Below, one piece after another: positions 20,647 to 30,074 of a stretch of 64,000 bases of DNA (within the stretch, counting starts at the first letter, position 1; every line of letters begins with the position of its first letter). A model generated the notes under the pieces. The model ran no database searches, had not been told where the DNA came from, and saw only the letters and a list, made by a program, of their open reading frames with translations. Source of the DNA: Pseudidiomarina donghaiensis (GTDB taxonomy: Bacteria > Pseudomonadota > Gammaproteobacteria > Enterobacterales > Alteromonadaceae); assembly GCF_900116895.1 (NCBI RefSeq), contig NZ_FPCF01000003.1:124001-188000 (forward strand). The letters run 5' to 3'. The position numbers and the translations under genes were made by a program.

Positions 20647-20676
20647 AAAAGCCCAGCTTAACCGCTGGGCTTTTTG
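20647..20676 (+). terminator. Rho-independent terminator of purL
   Basis: The stem AAAGCCCAGC / GCTGGGCTTT with loop TTAACC is followed by TTTTTG. It lies between the convergent purL and tadA genes and may also act weakly on the minus strand. Confidence 0.9.
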
Positions 20677-20710
20677 TTATGAATACTTGGTTGTTATCAG
20701 AGCCTGCTTG

Positions 20711-21166
20711 TTAGCGTCTTTTGCGAAAAAATTGGCGTAAAAGATCGCCGCACTCGTCGGCTAATATGCCGCCAATAACCTCCACCTGATGGTTCATGCT
20801 GGGGTGGTTTATCACCTCTATGGCCGTGCCTGTGGCCCCAGTGCGGGGATCGGTAGCGCCGAACACCAGTGTTTTAACCCGTGCATGAGTAATTAAACCG
20901 GCGCACATCGCACATGGCTCAAGCGTCACGTATAACGTGGTGTCAACTAATCGGTAGTTGCCAATGGCCGCGCCGGCCGCACGAATGGCTTGTGCTTCGG
21001 CATGCGCTGAGGGGTCATTTAACGTGATGACCTGGTTAAAACCTTCACCAATGATCTCGTCATTAAGCACTAACACCGCACCTACCGGCACCTCATTGTG
21101 CTGCTCGGCCATAGCTGCTAGCTCAAGCGCGCGGCGCATAAAAAAATCATGCTGGCTTTGTTCCAT
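20711..21166 (-). CDS. tadA: tRNA-specific adenosine deaminase
   Basis: A 151-residue protein. The zinc site is formed by His55-Ala-Glu57 (DPSAHAEAQAI) and by Cys85 and Cys88 (LEPCAMCAG), as in the cytidine/deoxycytidylate deaminase fold. It converts A34 to inosine in tRNA-Arg(ACG). The start at 21166 has AGGAA a few bases upstream and fits the family N-terminus (FFMRRALELAAMA). The in-frame ATG at 21184 has no ribosome site. It is convergent with purL. Confidence 0.96.
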   Translation of the reverse strand: MEQSQHDFFMRRALELAAMAEQHNEVPVGAVLVLNDEIIGEGFNQVITLNDPSAHAEAQAIRAAGAAIGNYRLVDTTLYVTLEPCAMCAGLITHARVKTLVFGATDPRTGATGTAIEVINHPSMNHQVEVIGGILADECGDLLRQFFRKRR

Positions 21167-21231
21167 AAAATTCCTAATCGTCATTGGCCGTCAAGAAGTT
21201 GCCATTGTAACTAGAAATTACCCTTCGCGCT

Positions 21232-21261
21232 AAAAAAAAGCCCCCGTTTGAACGGGGGCTT
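21232..21261 (-). terminator. Rho-independent terminator of the first TonB-dependent receptor gene
   Basis: Read on the minus strand, AAGCCCCCG, loop TTCAAA, CGGGGGCTT is followed by a run of T residues. It lies 28 bp after the receptor stop codon and before tadA on the same strand. Confidence 0.9.
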
Positions 21262-21288
21262 GGCATAGTGTTGTGCTTGGGTTCAGGC

Positions 21289-24200
21289 TTAGAAGTCGTA
21301 TTGGAAACCTAAGCGAACACTCCATAACGATGGCGCACCCGAACGTCCCTGAACCGAGGTGAGGCGATTCGTAAATGAATCGAATTGCCATTGGTTTTGG
21401 TCAGTAATGCTTACGTTAGCAAGTGATACTGTGCGAGGGAAGCTAGTTTCGTACAGAACGCCCCAGTCGTCATTGAGCAAGTTAGTCAGGTTATCAACTA
21501 CAAAGTACACGCTCGATTGGTGGTTGTCTGCGAAACCTGGCAATTTTTGTTCGAACTTGAAGTCCACTTTATGCCACCAGTCACTGTAAAACTCGTTTCG
21601 TGGTGCAATACCGCCCGCATACTTGTCCAAGCCATAGTCGCTGATGAAGGCAAAGAATTGGTCAATTTGAGCGGCCGTTAAGTTTGGACCCCAAACCACG
21701 TTTGGATCGTTCACACCAGTTGGCACATATAACAGCTGGCGGTTACTGGTGATATCACCAACGGGTGCGTTCATGGTAAAGCTATACGGACGCCCTTTGT
21801 TGGCCGAGGCAAACAAGCTGAAGATAGAGTCATAGCCAGCTACGAATTCCGTGGTGTAGCTTGCACGGAACGTGAAACGATGCGGAATTTCGTAGTTAGA
21901 CGTGGCGACGCCAGGGTTTTCAATGTCTGCTGTCGCTAAGTTGGTATAGTTTGAATAGGCTACCGAACTTGTCATTGGGTTGACGTCTTCGGCTTTGTTC
22001 CAAGCATAAGCAAGTGACCAGTCTAAGCCAAAGTCATGAGACTTCGATAGGGCAAAGCTAATACTTGTTTGCTCGCCTGAGTCGCCGTTGACGTTAGTAA
22101 GCATAAACGCGTCTGCACCGCTGCCGCTGTAAATAGGTCTGCCGTCTGGTGCTGTACCGGTTTGTTGGCGACGAAGATCGCTAATAATGGCTGCGTCTTC
22201 TTTGCGAGTGTGAAGGAAATCGGCCATGAATACATAGTCGTTTTCAAACACATAGGTTGCACCTAACGCAAACTTCCACTCTTTAGGCAATTTAAAGTTC
22301 GGGTCGAGTGCGTTAACTGGACCAGAGCCACTTGCGGCTAGTACTTCGTCAACCATTTCTTGTGGAATATCAATTAGCGGATTGCCGGTACCGTCATGCG
22401 GTAAACCAAACAAATTCACATTAAAACGGTTTGCTTCGTAAAGCTTTGTACCGTTGTTTGAGTAGTTGTTTGATAACCAAACGTTAGGGTTGCCGCCTGA
22501 GTACAGACCAATACCACCACGCACTTCAAGCTGGTCATCAACCACCCAATTTACACCTAAGCGAGGTTGTAACAAGCCTTCGCCATCAAGTGTTGCGGTA
22601 TTGGCAAAGCCGTAAGTGTTGGCAAAGTTTTGATTTAGCGCTGGTTCGTCGCTGGTTGAGTACCAGTCATAACGCAAACCAAGCGTCAGGGTTAGGTCTT
22701 GATCAATAAAGTAGTATTCATCTTGTGCGTACAAAGTATTTACTGAATATTCAAATTGACCAGCGCCGTCTTGTGGGTTGTTGGTGCCAGCGGCATTTTC
22801 ATAAATAACACGGCTAACATCACCGGCCTCAAAGGCATCAATTGAAGCAAACCGGAATTCCCCCTGCGCTTCTTGAATAAACAAGTTATATACGTCATAA
22901 GTCTCTTGTTCATAGCCAAAGGTCAAAGTGTGGTCATCAAGTAAGTAAGTACCAGAAAGCTTGAAGAACGTGGTGTCATATTTCAATTTATTAGCATGAC
23001 GTGAATCGTCCGCACCTAAATAGATGGTATTGCCGTTGTGGCTAATTTGAACTTCACCAACTTCGGTGCCACCTAATGGATTAACGCGAGCATCAAGCTT
23101 CGAGAAACCAGCACGTAATTCGGTTGAGAAGTTATAAGTCCAGTCTGAGTATAATTGGCCAACATATGACTGGAACTCGGCGCCACGCTCATAGAAGTGG
23201 TTTGAAAACTCGAGTTCGTTGTCATCGCCATCAGACTCGGCAATTGAATAACCATCGTTATAGTTGTACGTAAATGATGCGCGATGCGAATCATTAATGT
23301 ACCAGTCCAACTTGGCTAAGAATTTTTCATCTTCAACCGGAATGCTGGAAGGGAAATTACCTGGCTCAAAACCGTATACGTTACGCGCTATATTGCCGAT
23401 TCGATCGAGGTCAGCTTGTGTAACACCAATAACTGGTGTTGCTACATTGCCATCTTCTGGCCCGCGGTCAAAGGTATCGGCGCCTTCAAGTTTTTCATAG
23501 GCAACAAAGGCGAATAGCTGGTCTTTTATCAAAGCACCACCGCCATTAAAGCCATAGCGACGCTCATTAAAGGCGCCGACGTTGATTGAGTCGCCTTCAA
23601 GTTTGTCACCTGACAATGAGTCGTTGGTGTAGTCAAAAAATACACTGCCGAATAGTTCGTTTTCGCCAGATTTAGTAACGGCGTTAATGTTACACGCAGT
23701 AAAACCACCGTATTGAACATCAAATGGAGCAAGTTCAACAGCTACCTGTTCAATAGCGTCATAACTAAATGGCATACGTTCGGTTGGATAACCACTTGAG
23801 TTCAAACCGAAGTTATCGTTGGTACGCACACCGTCAACCGTCAAGCTGTTAAAGCGTGGGTTAGCACCACCACACTGAATATCACGTGCGTTGGTTTCGT
23901 TGATATAAATACGCGGGTCAATTTGCACCACGTCTTTAATGTCACGATTAGCGCTAGGCTGAGTTTGTAAGTCGCTTAAGTTGAAGCTAGCGGTTGGGCC
24001 ACTTGCGCCTGACGTCATGGTAAGTTGACGGCCACTCACTTGAATGCGTTCAACATCTTGCTGAGCAACTTGAACACTTACGTTTTCCGTTTCACCTAAA
24101 GTCAAATAAACGTTTTCTACAACTTCGACGTTTCCTGAAGCATCCGTAACCGTCAGTGTATAAGGGCCACCAACGGCTAAACCGCGGGCTGAAAATAAGC

Positions 24201-24405
24201 CGTTTTGGTTTGCAGAAATGTTGGTGCTGGTGCCGGTACGTTCGTCCCGTAACGTAACTGTGGCATTACTAATGGCTTCCCCTGTGGCTTGGCTAGTAAC
24301 CACACCACGAATACTTGATGACGTTTCTTGCGCCATCGCGGTCGACGATAGGCCGATTGCTATGGCAATGGCTGCAGCAATACGATTTGGTTTACTTTGG
24401 AACAT
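21289..24405 (-). CDS. Oar-like TonB-dependent receptor 1, behind a PhoB box
   Basis: A 1038-residue outer-membrane protein. The signal peptide (IAAAIAIAIGLSSTAMAQ) is followed by a carboxypeptidase-regulatory-like beta-sandwich (about 27-110, SIRGVVTSQATGEAISNATV). The plug domain comes next, with RFNSLTVDGVRTNDNFGLNS and INAVTKSGENELFGSVFFDY, then a long beta-barrel ending SLWSVRLGFQYDF with terminal Phe. This is the Oar-like architecture found in Alteromonadales and Xanthomonadales. The substrate is unknown. It is paralogous to the next gene and separated from it by a terminator, so each has its own promoter. The PhoB box upstream points to a phosphorus-containing substrate (inference). 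Confidence 0.92.
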   Translation of the reverse strand: MFQSKPNRIAAAIAIAIGLSSTAMAQETSSSIRGVVTSQATGEAISNATVTLRDERTGTSTNISANQNGLFSARGLAVGGPYTLTVTDASGNVEVVENVYLTLGETENVSVQVAQQDVERIQVSGRQLTMTSGASGPTASFNLSDLQTQPSANRDIKDVVQIDPRIYINETNARDIQCGGANPRFNSLTVDGVRTNDNFGLNSSGYPTERMPFSYDAIEQVAVELAPFDVQYGGFTACNINAVTKSGENELFGSVFFDYTNDSLSGDKLEGDSINVGAFNERRYGFNGGGALIKDQLFAFVAYEKLEGADTFDRGPEDGNVATPVIGVTQADLDRIGNIARNVYGFEPGNFPSSIPVEDEKFLAKLDWYINDSHRASFTYNYNDGYSIAESDGDDNELEFSNHFYERGAEFQSYVGQLYSDWTYNFSTELRAGFSKLDARVNPLGGTEVGEVQISHNGNTIYLGADDSRHANKLKYDTTFFKLSGTYLLDDHTLTFGYEQETYDVYNLFIQEAQGEFRFASIDAFEAGDVSRVIYENAAGTNNPQDGAGQFEYSVNTLYAQDEYYFIDQDLTLTLGLRYDWYSTSDEPALNQNFANTYGFANTATLDGEGLLQPRLGVNWVVDDQLEVRGGIGLYSGGNPNVWLSNNYSNNGTKLYEANRFNVNLFGLPHDGTGNPLIDIPQEMVDEVLAASGSGPVNALDPNFKLPKEWKFALGATYVFENDYVFMADFLHTRKEDAAIISDLRRQQTGTAPDGRPIYSGSGADAFMLTNVNGDSGEQTSISFALSKSHDFGLDWSLAYAWNKAEDVNPMTSSVAYSNYTNLATADIENPGVATSNYEIPHRFTFRASYTTEFVAGYDSIFSLFASANKGRPYSFTMNAPVGDITSNRQLLYVPTGVNDPNVVWGPNLTAAQIDQFFAFISDYGLDKYAGGIAPRNEFYSDWWHKVDFKFEQKLPGFADNHQSSVYFVVDNLTNLLNDDWGVLYETSFPRTVSLANVSITDQNQWQFDSFTNRLTSVQGRSGAPSLWSVRLGFQYDF

Positions 24406-24467
24406 GACGTTGTTTTCCTTGGATTGTAGTGGAACACAGCTTTTATTGTCTTTAGGAACGAAAGTCT

Positions 24468-24496
24468 AAGTAGTTTGTGTGACAATTTAGTGTCAT
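24468..24496 (-). promoter_or_regulatory. PhoB box and -10 before TonB-dependent receptor 1
   Basis: On the minus strand ATGACAC (24496-24490) and TTGTCAC (24485-24479) are 11 bp apart with spacer TAAA. A -10-like TAGACT begins at 24468, 10 bp after the second repeat, the arrangement expected of a PhoB-activated promoter. The receptor start is about 60 bp further on. Confidence 0.75.
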
Positions 24497-24570
24497 GCGA
24501 ATTATAGTTTGTAATTTAAGTTTGGCTAGCTTTTGTTCGGATATTAAGGTGGCGGGTTCGAGCAGGGCAT

Positions 24571-24601
24571 AAAAAAAGCCCCCGCAAAAAGCGAGGGCTT
24601 G
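24571..24601 (-). terminator. Rho-independent terminator of TonB-dependent receptor 2
   Basis: On the minus strand the stem AGCCCTCGC / GCGGGGGCT with loop TTTTT is followed by seven T. It lies 25 bp after the stop codon of the upstream receptor gene and insulates the two receptor genes from each other. Confidence 0.88.
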
Positions 24602-24625
24602 CTCAGTATGTTTCTACAGCTCAAA

Positions 24626-27600
24626 TTAGAAGCGGTAGCGAACACCAATTTTCGCCTGCCAAGTAGAACGCTCTGGCGTGTAGCGAGTTGGCGCTAAGTT
24701 CAATACATCAAAGTTGTCACCGCTGTTATACGGTTCGCCGTAGATGTAGCGACCTTGATCGTCTAAGTCGACTGATGCGATTTGACGCGCGTTGTCACCA
24801 TATGGCAACACGTGCTTCTGGCCAGCATCTTTATCGAAGATAGCAATCAAGTTACGAATGTTGATGTAAAGCTCACCTTTGTGGCCTTCAGCGAAACCAG
24901 GGATTTCTTGTGAGAATTTGAAATCCACGTTGGTTGTCCAAGGTGCACGACGGTTGTTACGTGGTGCATAGCCACCGGCATATTGCAACAAATCAGCTTC
25001 TGCTAAGTAACCAGCGAAGGTCTCATAGTCTAAACCGTCGGTGTAAATGACGTTCGGGTCGTCAGCACCGGTTGGAATGTATGGCAAGTAACGAGCCGTA
25101 CTATCGAACTGCTGTTGGTCACCAAACTTGTTGAAGCGGTAGGTGTCAAGTACGTAACCCCATGGGCGACCAGAGTAGCGTTCCCAGAACAAGCCGAAGG
25201 TTGACTTATAACCACTGAATAATTCAGTTTTATAAGTAATGTCGGCCATAAAGCGGTGCTCTACCATGTATGAGGCAGTACCAGCTTCTACGTTGTTCGG
25301 ATCAATAGCTACTGGGTAACGGTAGTTTGATGTTGCAGTGCTTGAACTACCAGCAACCGCTTCTTCAACGTCTTGGTTGGTGTAGCTAGTACGCAAGCTT
25401 AAACCGTTATCCCATGCTTTACCTAAAGTGAAAGTGTAGATTTTGCTTGAGCCACCGTCGCCATTAGTTAGCATTAAGTCGTAACGATCAACGCCGTTGT
25501 CGTCACCAATGCCGCCAGGTACGTGATCGTCAATCGGATCGTCAACAACGTAGATGATACGACCGCCGTCGGCAGTAGTGACCACGTTGCCTTCAGAATC
25601 CAATAATGGACGACGTGCTAAATCAACCCACTGAACGTCGTCTTTGCGACGGCTGTAGATGTATTCGGCACTTGCGAACCAGTCGTGACCTAAGAATGGA
25701 ATTTCAAAGCTGTGGAAATCAATACCCAAGCTTGCACGCCAGTCAGTTGGCAACTCAAAGTTCGGGTCAATCGCGTTAACATAGCCGTCGCGAGTCAATG
25801 AGTTTTGAACAGCCTCAGGGACTTGAGTAGGGTCTACGTTGTCGCGATAAACAGATGATGGCAAGCTGCGCGTGTCAAACTGCGAGAACGCCATGCCGCT
25901 GTTAGTGTATGAGTTTGATACCCAAACATTAGGACGGCCACCGCCGTAACGGCCAAAGCCACCACGTAATTGCGCATCGTCATTCAACTGATACTTAAAG
26001 CCAACACGAGGAAGGATTAAGTCTTTGCCGTCTAAGTTTTCAGTGTTAGCGAAGCCATAACGCTCAGCAAACAATGGGTTATAGGTTGGCTTGTCTTTTG
26101 CGAAAATACGCTCGTAACGAACACCGAAGGTTAATTCAAGATCCCACGTAGGAGCCCAAGTATCTTGTAGATAAAGAGCTTGCTGGCCTTGAGTAAAGTC
26201 AGCCGCGGCGTCGTTCACGTCACCGGTTAAGCTGCCAGCATAGTAGAACTGGTTAGCTTGACGATTTTCAAAGTTCTCAAGGCTCCAGAAAGTCCATGAA
26301 CCCAAAGAGTTTTGAACGAACAAGTTATAAATATCAGTTGACTGATACATGTAACCGAATGACAACGCGTGGTCACCTAACAGGTATTCACCGTTAGCTT
26401 GGAATTCAAACGTTTGGTTTTCACCATAGTTTGCATGGCGTGAATAGTCAGGACCAAAGCTGACAGAGTTACGATTGTTGTCTACCTGAACAACAACTTC
26501 ACCCATAGTGCGGCCATTCAATGGCTCTTGCAAAGCTTCTACATCTTTGTACGACAATTTAATGTCGCTTGAGAAGTTAGAGCTCCAGTTTGAATAGAAC
26601 TGCAACGCGTAAGCGTTCAATGTCTGTTCGTTGTTATACCAGTTTGATGATAAAGCAATTGAACCATCACTACCGTAGTGGCCACGAATTGAGTTGCCAG
26701 TCGTGTTTTGATAAGTAAATGCTGCACGGTGTTCGTTGCTGATGTTCCAGTCCAACTTCACCAACAATTTCTCATCATCTTCTTCAGCTGGCATATTCCA
26801 ATCACCAAGCTGTGCGTCAGTTAGGCCGTACACGTCTTTTGCAATACGAATAACTTCGTCTAGCTGGTCTTGCGAAATGTTAGCGATGTTAGAAGCATTT
26901 GAGCCGATAGGACCACGGTATGGTGCGTTGGTTTCTTCAGCTTTTTCGTAGTTTACGTAGAAGAACAACTCATCTTTGATGATTGGGCCGCCAACGCCAA
27001 AACCTAAGGTTTTCTCAGAGTAGTCAACGTTTGGAATGCCGGCACCAGCGTCATAAATTGATTCGCTTGGGTTACCCGCTAAGCTATCGCTAGTGTACTG
27101 ATAGAACAAAGAAGTTTCGAACTCGTTGGTACCTGATTTGGTTACTGCGTTAACTTTTGCACCAGTAAAGTTACTGTCTTTCGCGTTGAAAGGCATAACG
27201 TCTACGTTCAACTGGGCAATAGCGTCAATTGAAATGGGTGAACCTTGAGTTGGGTAACCGTTGCTGTTCAAACCGAAGTCATCGTTCTGGCCGATACCGT
27301 CAACAGTGATTGAGTTGTATTTCGGGTTGTTACCCGCAACAACCAACTGGTCGCCATCGCCAAGCTGAGTGGCTAATGGGTTCAAACGAACGATTTCTTT
27401 TAAGTCACGGCCGTAAGTAGGCAGTGATGCAATTTGTTCTTCGCCGAATGAGCTTGATGAACCATTGTTCAGGGCTGCATAGTTAATCGCACTGCCAGTA
27501 ACACTAATGCGTTCAACGTTCGCATCTTCAAGCTGTGCATTCAAACGGTAAGTTTCGCCAAGCTTTAAGAATACTTCTTGGTATTCGGCGTCACGGTATA

Positions 27601-27871
27601 CGTCTGAGTCGATAGTTACGCGGTAAGGACCGCCAACACGAAGACCACTCGCAATGAATGAACCAGAATCGTCGGTTGTCACTTCTAAGCGGCTGCCTGA
27701 AGGCATGTGCTCAATGACAACTTTGGTATTGGCTGCGCCGTTACCTTGTGGACCGACAATAGAACCACGCATTGCTGCTGAGGTATCTTGTGCTACTGCA
27801 GTTGCAGAGGCCAAGCCTAAGGCAACTGCGATGGCACTCGCGGTGCGCGTTAATCGCAGAGATGTACTCAT
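24626..27871 (-). CDS. Oar-like TonB-dependent receptor 2, behind a PhoB box
   Basis: A 1081-residue protein with the same layout as its neighbour. The signal peptide is ASAIAVALGLASATAVAQ. The carboxypeptidase-regulatory-like domain (about 30-115) contains SIVGPQGNGAANTKVVIEHM. The plug has KYNSITVDGIGQNDDFGLNS and KVNAVTKSGTNEFETSLFYQ, and the barrel ends STWQAKIGVRYRF with terminal Phe. Shared segments with receptor 1 (for example LVKLDWNISNEHRAAFTYQN against AKLDWYINDSHRASFTYNYN) show the pair arose by duplication and then diverged strongly. Transport needs TonB/ExbBD; the operon at 3.6-8.7 kb is the only such system in the window. The substrate is unknown. Confidence 0.92.
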   Translation of the reverse strand: MSTSLRLTRTASAIAVALGLASATAVAQDTSAAMRGSIVGPQGNGAANTKVVIEHMPSGSRLEVTTDDSGSFIASGLRVGGPYRVTIDSDVYRDAEYQEVFLKLGETYRLNAQLEDANVERISVTGSAINYAALNNGSSSSFGEEQIASLPTYGRDLKEIVRLNPLATQLGDGDQLVVAGNNPKYNSITVDGIGQNDDFGLNSNGYPTQGSPISIDAIAQLNVDVMPFNAKDSNFTGAKVNAVTKSGTNEFETSLFYQYTSDSLAGNPSESIYDAGAGIPNVDYSEKTLGFGVGGPIIKDELFFYVNYEKAEETNAPYRGPIGSNASNIANISQDQLDEVIRIAKDVYGLTDAQLGDWNMPAEEDDEKLLVKLDWNISNEHRAAFTYQNTTGNSIRGHYGSDGSIALSSNWYNNEQTLNAYALQFYSNWSSNFSSDIKLSYKDVEALQEPLNGRTMGEVVVQVDNNRNSVSFGPDYSRHANYGENQTFEFQANGEYLLGDHALSFGYMYQSTDIYNLFVQNSLGSWTFWSLENFENRQANQFYYAGSLTGDVNDAAADFTQGQQALYLQDTWAPTWDLELTFGVRYERIFAKDKPTYNPLFAERYGFANTENLDGKDLILPRVGFKYQLNDDAQLRGGFGRYGGGRPNVWVSNSYTNSGMAFSQFDTRSLPSSVYRDNVDPTQVPEAVQNSLTRDGYVNAIDPNFELPTDWRASLGIDFHSFEIPFLGHDWFASAEYIYSRRKDDVQWVDLARRPLLDSEGNVVTTADGGRIIYVVDDPIDDHVPGGIGDDNGVDRYDLMLTNGDGGSSKIYTFTLGKAWDNGLSLRTSYTNQDVEEAVAGSSSTATSNYRYPVAIDPNNVEAGTASYMVEHRFMADITYKTELFSGYKSTFGLFWERYSGRPWGYVLDTYRFNKFGDQQQFDSTARYLPYIPTGADDPNVIYTDGLDYETFAGYLAEADLLQYAGGYAPRNNRRAPWTTNVDFKFSQEIPGFAEGHKGELYINIRNLIAIFDKDAGQKHVLPYGDNARQIASVDLDDQGRYIYGEPYNSGDNFDVLNLAPTRYTPERSTWQAKIGVRYRF

Positions 27872-27963
27872 CTTTATTTCCTGGGTTGGTTGGTTGTAAT
27901 AAAAATCGAGCCAAGGCGATACCGCAGTGTTGACGCCTTGATGACAAATTGACGGATGAAGTT

Positions 27964-27992
27964 ATCACGTCCCTGTGTCAAAAATATGACAA
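27964..27992 (-). promoter_or_regulatory. PhoB box before TonB-dependent receptor 2
   Basis: On the minus strand TTGTCAT (27992-27986) and TTGACAC (27981-27975) are 11 bp apart with spacer ATTT. Then AGGG follows, and the weak third unit ACGTGAT. A -10-like TAACTT starts 10 bp after TTGACAC. The site lies in the intergenic region shared with the divergent lipoprotein gene, which it might also serve. Confidence 0.7.
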
Positions 27993-28088
27993 TATTTTAC
28001 GCAATTTTTATTTGAATTGCATCGGTTAAATTGAACCTTTATGCTTTTGCCCAGTCTTATCTGCCCTTTTGAAGGACTCTTCTCGTCG

Positions 28089-29285
28089 ATGAAAATCTAT
28101 ACAGCCCTTGCACTCTCTGTTCTTTCGCTTTTTATGGCTGGATGCGATATGCCCAAAGAAAAAATAAATGAACCTACAGCACTGCGCGTTGCGACCTTTA
28201 ATGTCAGCATGGATGCAAGCAATTATTTATCTCATGAGGCAATTCCAGAACAAGGAGCAGGTGCCTTGCGTACGGCACTAGCCTCCCAACATCCGCAAAT
28301 TAAAGCGGTGGCTGAAATTATTCAACACACCCGCCCCGATGTGTTGGTACTTAATGAGTTTGACTTTATTGACGCCTCTGAAGGCATTGATGTTTTTAGG
28401 CATGAGTATCTGCAAGTTAGTCAAAACGGAGAGTCACCGATTGCTTATCCCTATGTGTTTATTGCACCAGTTAATACCGGTGTGCCCAGCCCATATGACT
28501 TAAATGGCGACGGCGTTGCGCAAGGAACTGGCGACGATGCTTGGGGCTATGGTTTATACCCAGGCCAATACGGCATGGCTGTATTGTCAAAATATCCAAT
28601 TGACTATTCTCGAGTACGAACGTTTCAGAAGTTCAAGTGGAAAGATATGCCAGGCGCTCTGGCGCCGTTAAAACCGGGCACAAGTGAACCATTTTACAGT
28701 ACCGCAGCGTGGAATGAGTTGCCGCTAAGCTCAAAATCGCACTGGGACCTTCCTATTCAAGTCAAAGACCATGTGCTGCATTTGTTAGTCAGCCATCCAA
28801 CACCGCCGGTCTTTGACGGAAAAGAGAATCGAAATGGTCGCCGTAATTTTGATGAAATTCGCTTTTGGTCTGATTATATTCAACCACACCTAAGTAACTA
28901 TATTTATGATGATAAAGGCGAGAAAGGTGGATTGCCTGAACATGCCGCTTTTGTGATTGCCGGTGATCTTAATGCCTCAGTTGACGGAAAGGATAATGTT
29001 CCGGGCGCTATTCAACAGCTACTGAACCATCCGTTAATTCATGCGGAAAACCCGCCCACAAGTCGCGGCGGTGCAGCGCACACGCCTGATAACCCGATAG
29101 CTTCACAGCATACAGCTGGGTGGCGCAAGCGTGCCGACTACGTGCTGCCATCAACGGCGGGAATATCGCTCATTCAAAGCGGCGTGTTTTGGCCGATAGC
29201 CGGCGAGCCGAAGGCTGAATTGGTGCAAAATCGTAAGGCTTCGTCTGACCATCGCCTTGTTTGGATAGACATTCAGTTAAAATAA
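28089..29285 (+). CDS. Lipoprotein with endonuclease/exonuclease/phosphatase (EEP) fold
   Basis: A 398-residue protein from ATG 28089. This start has GAAGGA upstream and gives a proper lipoprotein signal (LSVLSLFMAGC, Cys19), unlike the frame start at 28041. The EEP motifs are LRVATFNVSMDA near the N-terminus, RPDVLVLNEFDF (metal-binding Glu), FVIAGDLNASVDG (catalytic Asp-x-Asn) and SSDHRLVWIDIQL (catalytic Asp-His). Such enzymes hydrolyse phosphodiesters in nucleic acids, sugar phosphates or phospholipid head groups; which one cannot be read here. Its place at the cell envelope, divergent from a PhoB-box receptor gene and directly upstream of phoB, suggests phosphate scavenging (inference). 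Confidence 0.85.
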   Translation: MKIYTALALSVLSLFMAGCDMPKEKINEPTALRVATFNVSMDASNYLSHEAIPEQGAGALRTALASQHPQIKAVAEIIQHTRPDVLVLNEFDFIDASEGIDVFRHEYLQVSQNGESPIAYPYVFIAPVNTGVPSPYDLNGDGVAQGTGDDAWGYGLYPGQYGMAVLSKYPIDYSRVRTFQKFKWKDMPGALAPLKPGTSEPFYSTAAWNELPLSSKSHWDLPIQVKDHVLHLLVSHPTPPVFDGKENRNGRRNFDEIRFWSDYIQPHLSNYIYDDKGEKGGLPEHAAFVIAGDLNASVDGKDNVPGAIQQLLNHPLIHAENPPTSRGGAAHTPDNPIASQHTAGWRKRADYVLPSTAGISLIQSGVFWPIAGEPKAELVQNRKASSDHRLVWIDIQLK

Positions 29286-29303
29286 GTGACACAAATTTGG
29301 TTG

Positions 29304-29325
29304 TTTTCATAAAAGTGTCATAAAG
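29304..29325 (+). promoter_or_regulatory. PhoB box before phoBR
   Basis: TTTTCAT (29304) and GTGTCAT (29315) are exactly 11 bp apart with spacer AAAA. A candidate -10, GATAAT, lies at 29332-29337. This fits autoregulation of phoB. The first repeat is a poor match, so the site is weaker than those of pstS and pstC. Confidence 0.65.
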
Positions 29326-29369
29326 TATCGTGATAATCAGCCGTGCCAAAAACAAATTAGGTGACGCAG

Positions 29370-30056
29370 ATGTCCAGAAAGATACTGATTGTTGAAGATG
29401 AAGCACCCATTCGCGAAATGCTTAGCTTCGTCATGGAACAGCACGGCTATCAAGCTATTGAAGCAGGTGATTACCAAGCAGCCCTAGAAAAAGTGGTTGA
29501 GCCATTTCCTGATATGATTCTACTAGATTGGATGATTCCAGGTGGCTCAGGTATTCAGCTTGCTAAAAAACTCAAAGGCGATGACTTCACGCGCTCAATT
29601 CCCATCATTATGTTGACTGCCCGCGGCGAAGAAGAAGACAAAGTACGCGGCTTAGAAGTCGGTGCCGATGATTACATGACCAAGCCATTTTCGCCAAAAG
29701 AACTGATGGCACGGATGCGCGCGGTATTTCGCCGTGTCGCCCCAACTGCGCTTGATGAGCCATTAGAGGTTGAAGGCTTGCGGTTAGACCCAGTGTCACA
29801 TCGTGTGACCGCGTTTAATGACCGTTTAGACATGGGCCCAACGGAATTTAAATTACTACACTTCTTTATGACACACCCTGATCGCGTGTATAGTCGAGAG
29901 CAGTTGCTAGACCACGTTTGGGGTACCAATGTTTATGTTGAAGACCGTACCGTTGATGTACATATTCGTCGGTTGCGTAAAGCATTGGAAGTTCACGGCC
30001 ATGACCGCTTGGTGCAAACCGTTCGTGGCGTGGGTTATCGCTTCTCAAAGAATTAA
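29370..30056 (+). CDS. phoB: Phosphate regulon response regulator PhoB
   Basis: A 228-residue OmpR-family regulator. The receiver domain has the phospho-acceptor Asp53 ([13 protein letters not shown]), the switch Thr in [20 protein letters not shown], and Lys in [12 protein letters not shown]. The winged-helix domain has [20 protein letters not shown] and the recognition helix region [18 protein letters not shown]. The sequence is very close to E. coli PhoB. The ATG at 29370 has AGGTGA upstream; the in-frame GTG at 29361 is ignored. phoR follows after 18 bp. It should bind the PhoB boxes listed in this window. Confidence 0.97.
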   Translation: MSRKILIVEDEAPIREMLSFVMEQHGYQAIEAGDYQAALEKVVEPFPDMILLDWMIPGGSGIQLAKKLKGDDFTRSIPIIMLTARGEEEDKVRGLEVGADDYMTKPFSPKELMARMRAVFRRVAPTALDEPLEVEGLRLDPVSHRVTAFNDRLDMGPTEFKLLHFFMTHPDRVYSREQLLDHVWGTNVYVEDRTVDVHIRRLRKALEVHGHDRLVQTVRGVGYRFSKN

Positions 30057-30074
30057 TAACGACGGGCGTTAAAC

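Noticed and set aside
24551-24570. tRNA T-arm-like GGTTCGAGC
   Set aside because: No acceptor or anticodon arms around it; lies just before a terminator.
28041-28088. Longer N-terminus for the EEP lipoprotein
   Set aside because: It would bury the lipoprotein signal peptide; the ATG at 28089 has a ribosome site and places the lipobox correctly.
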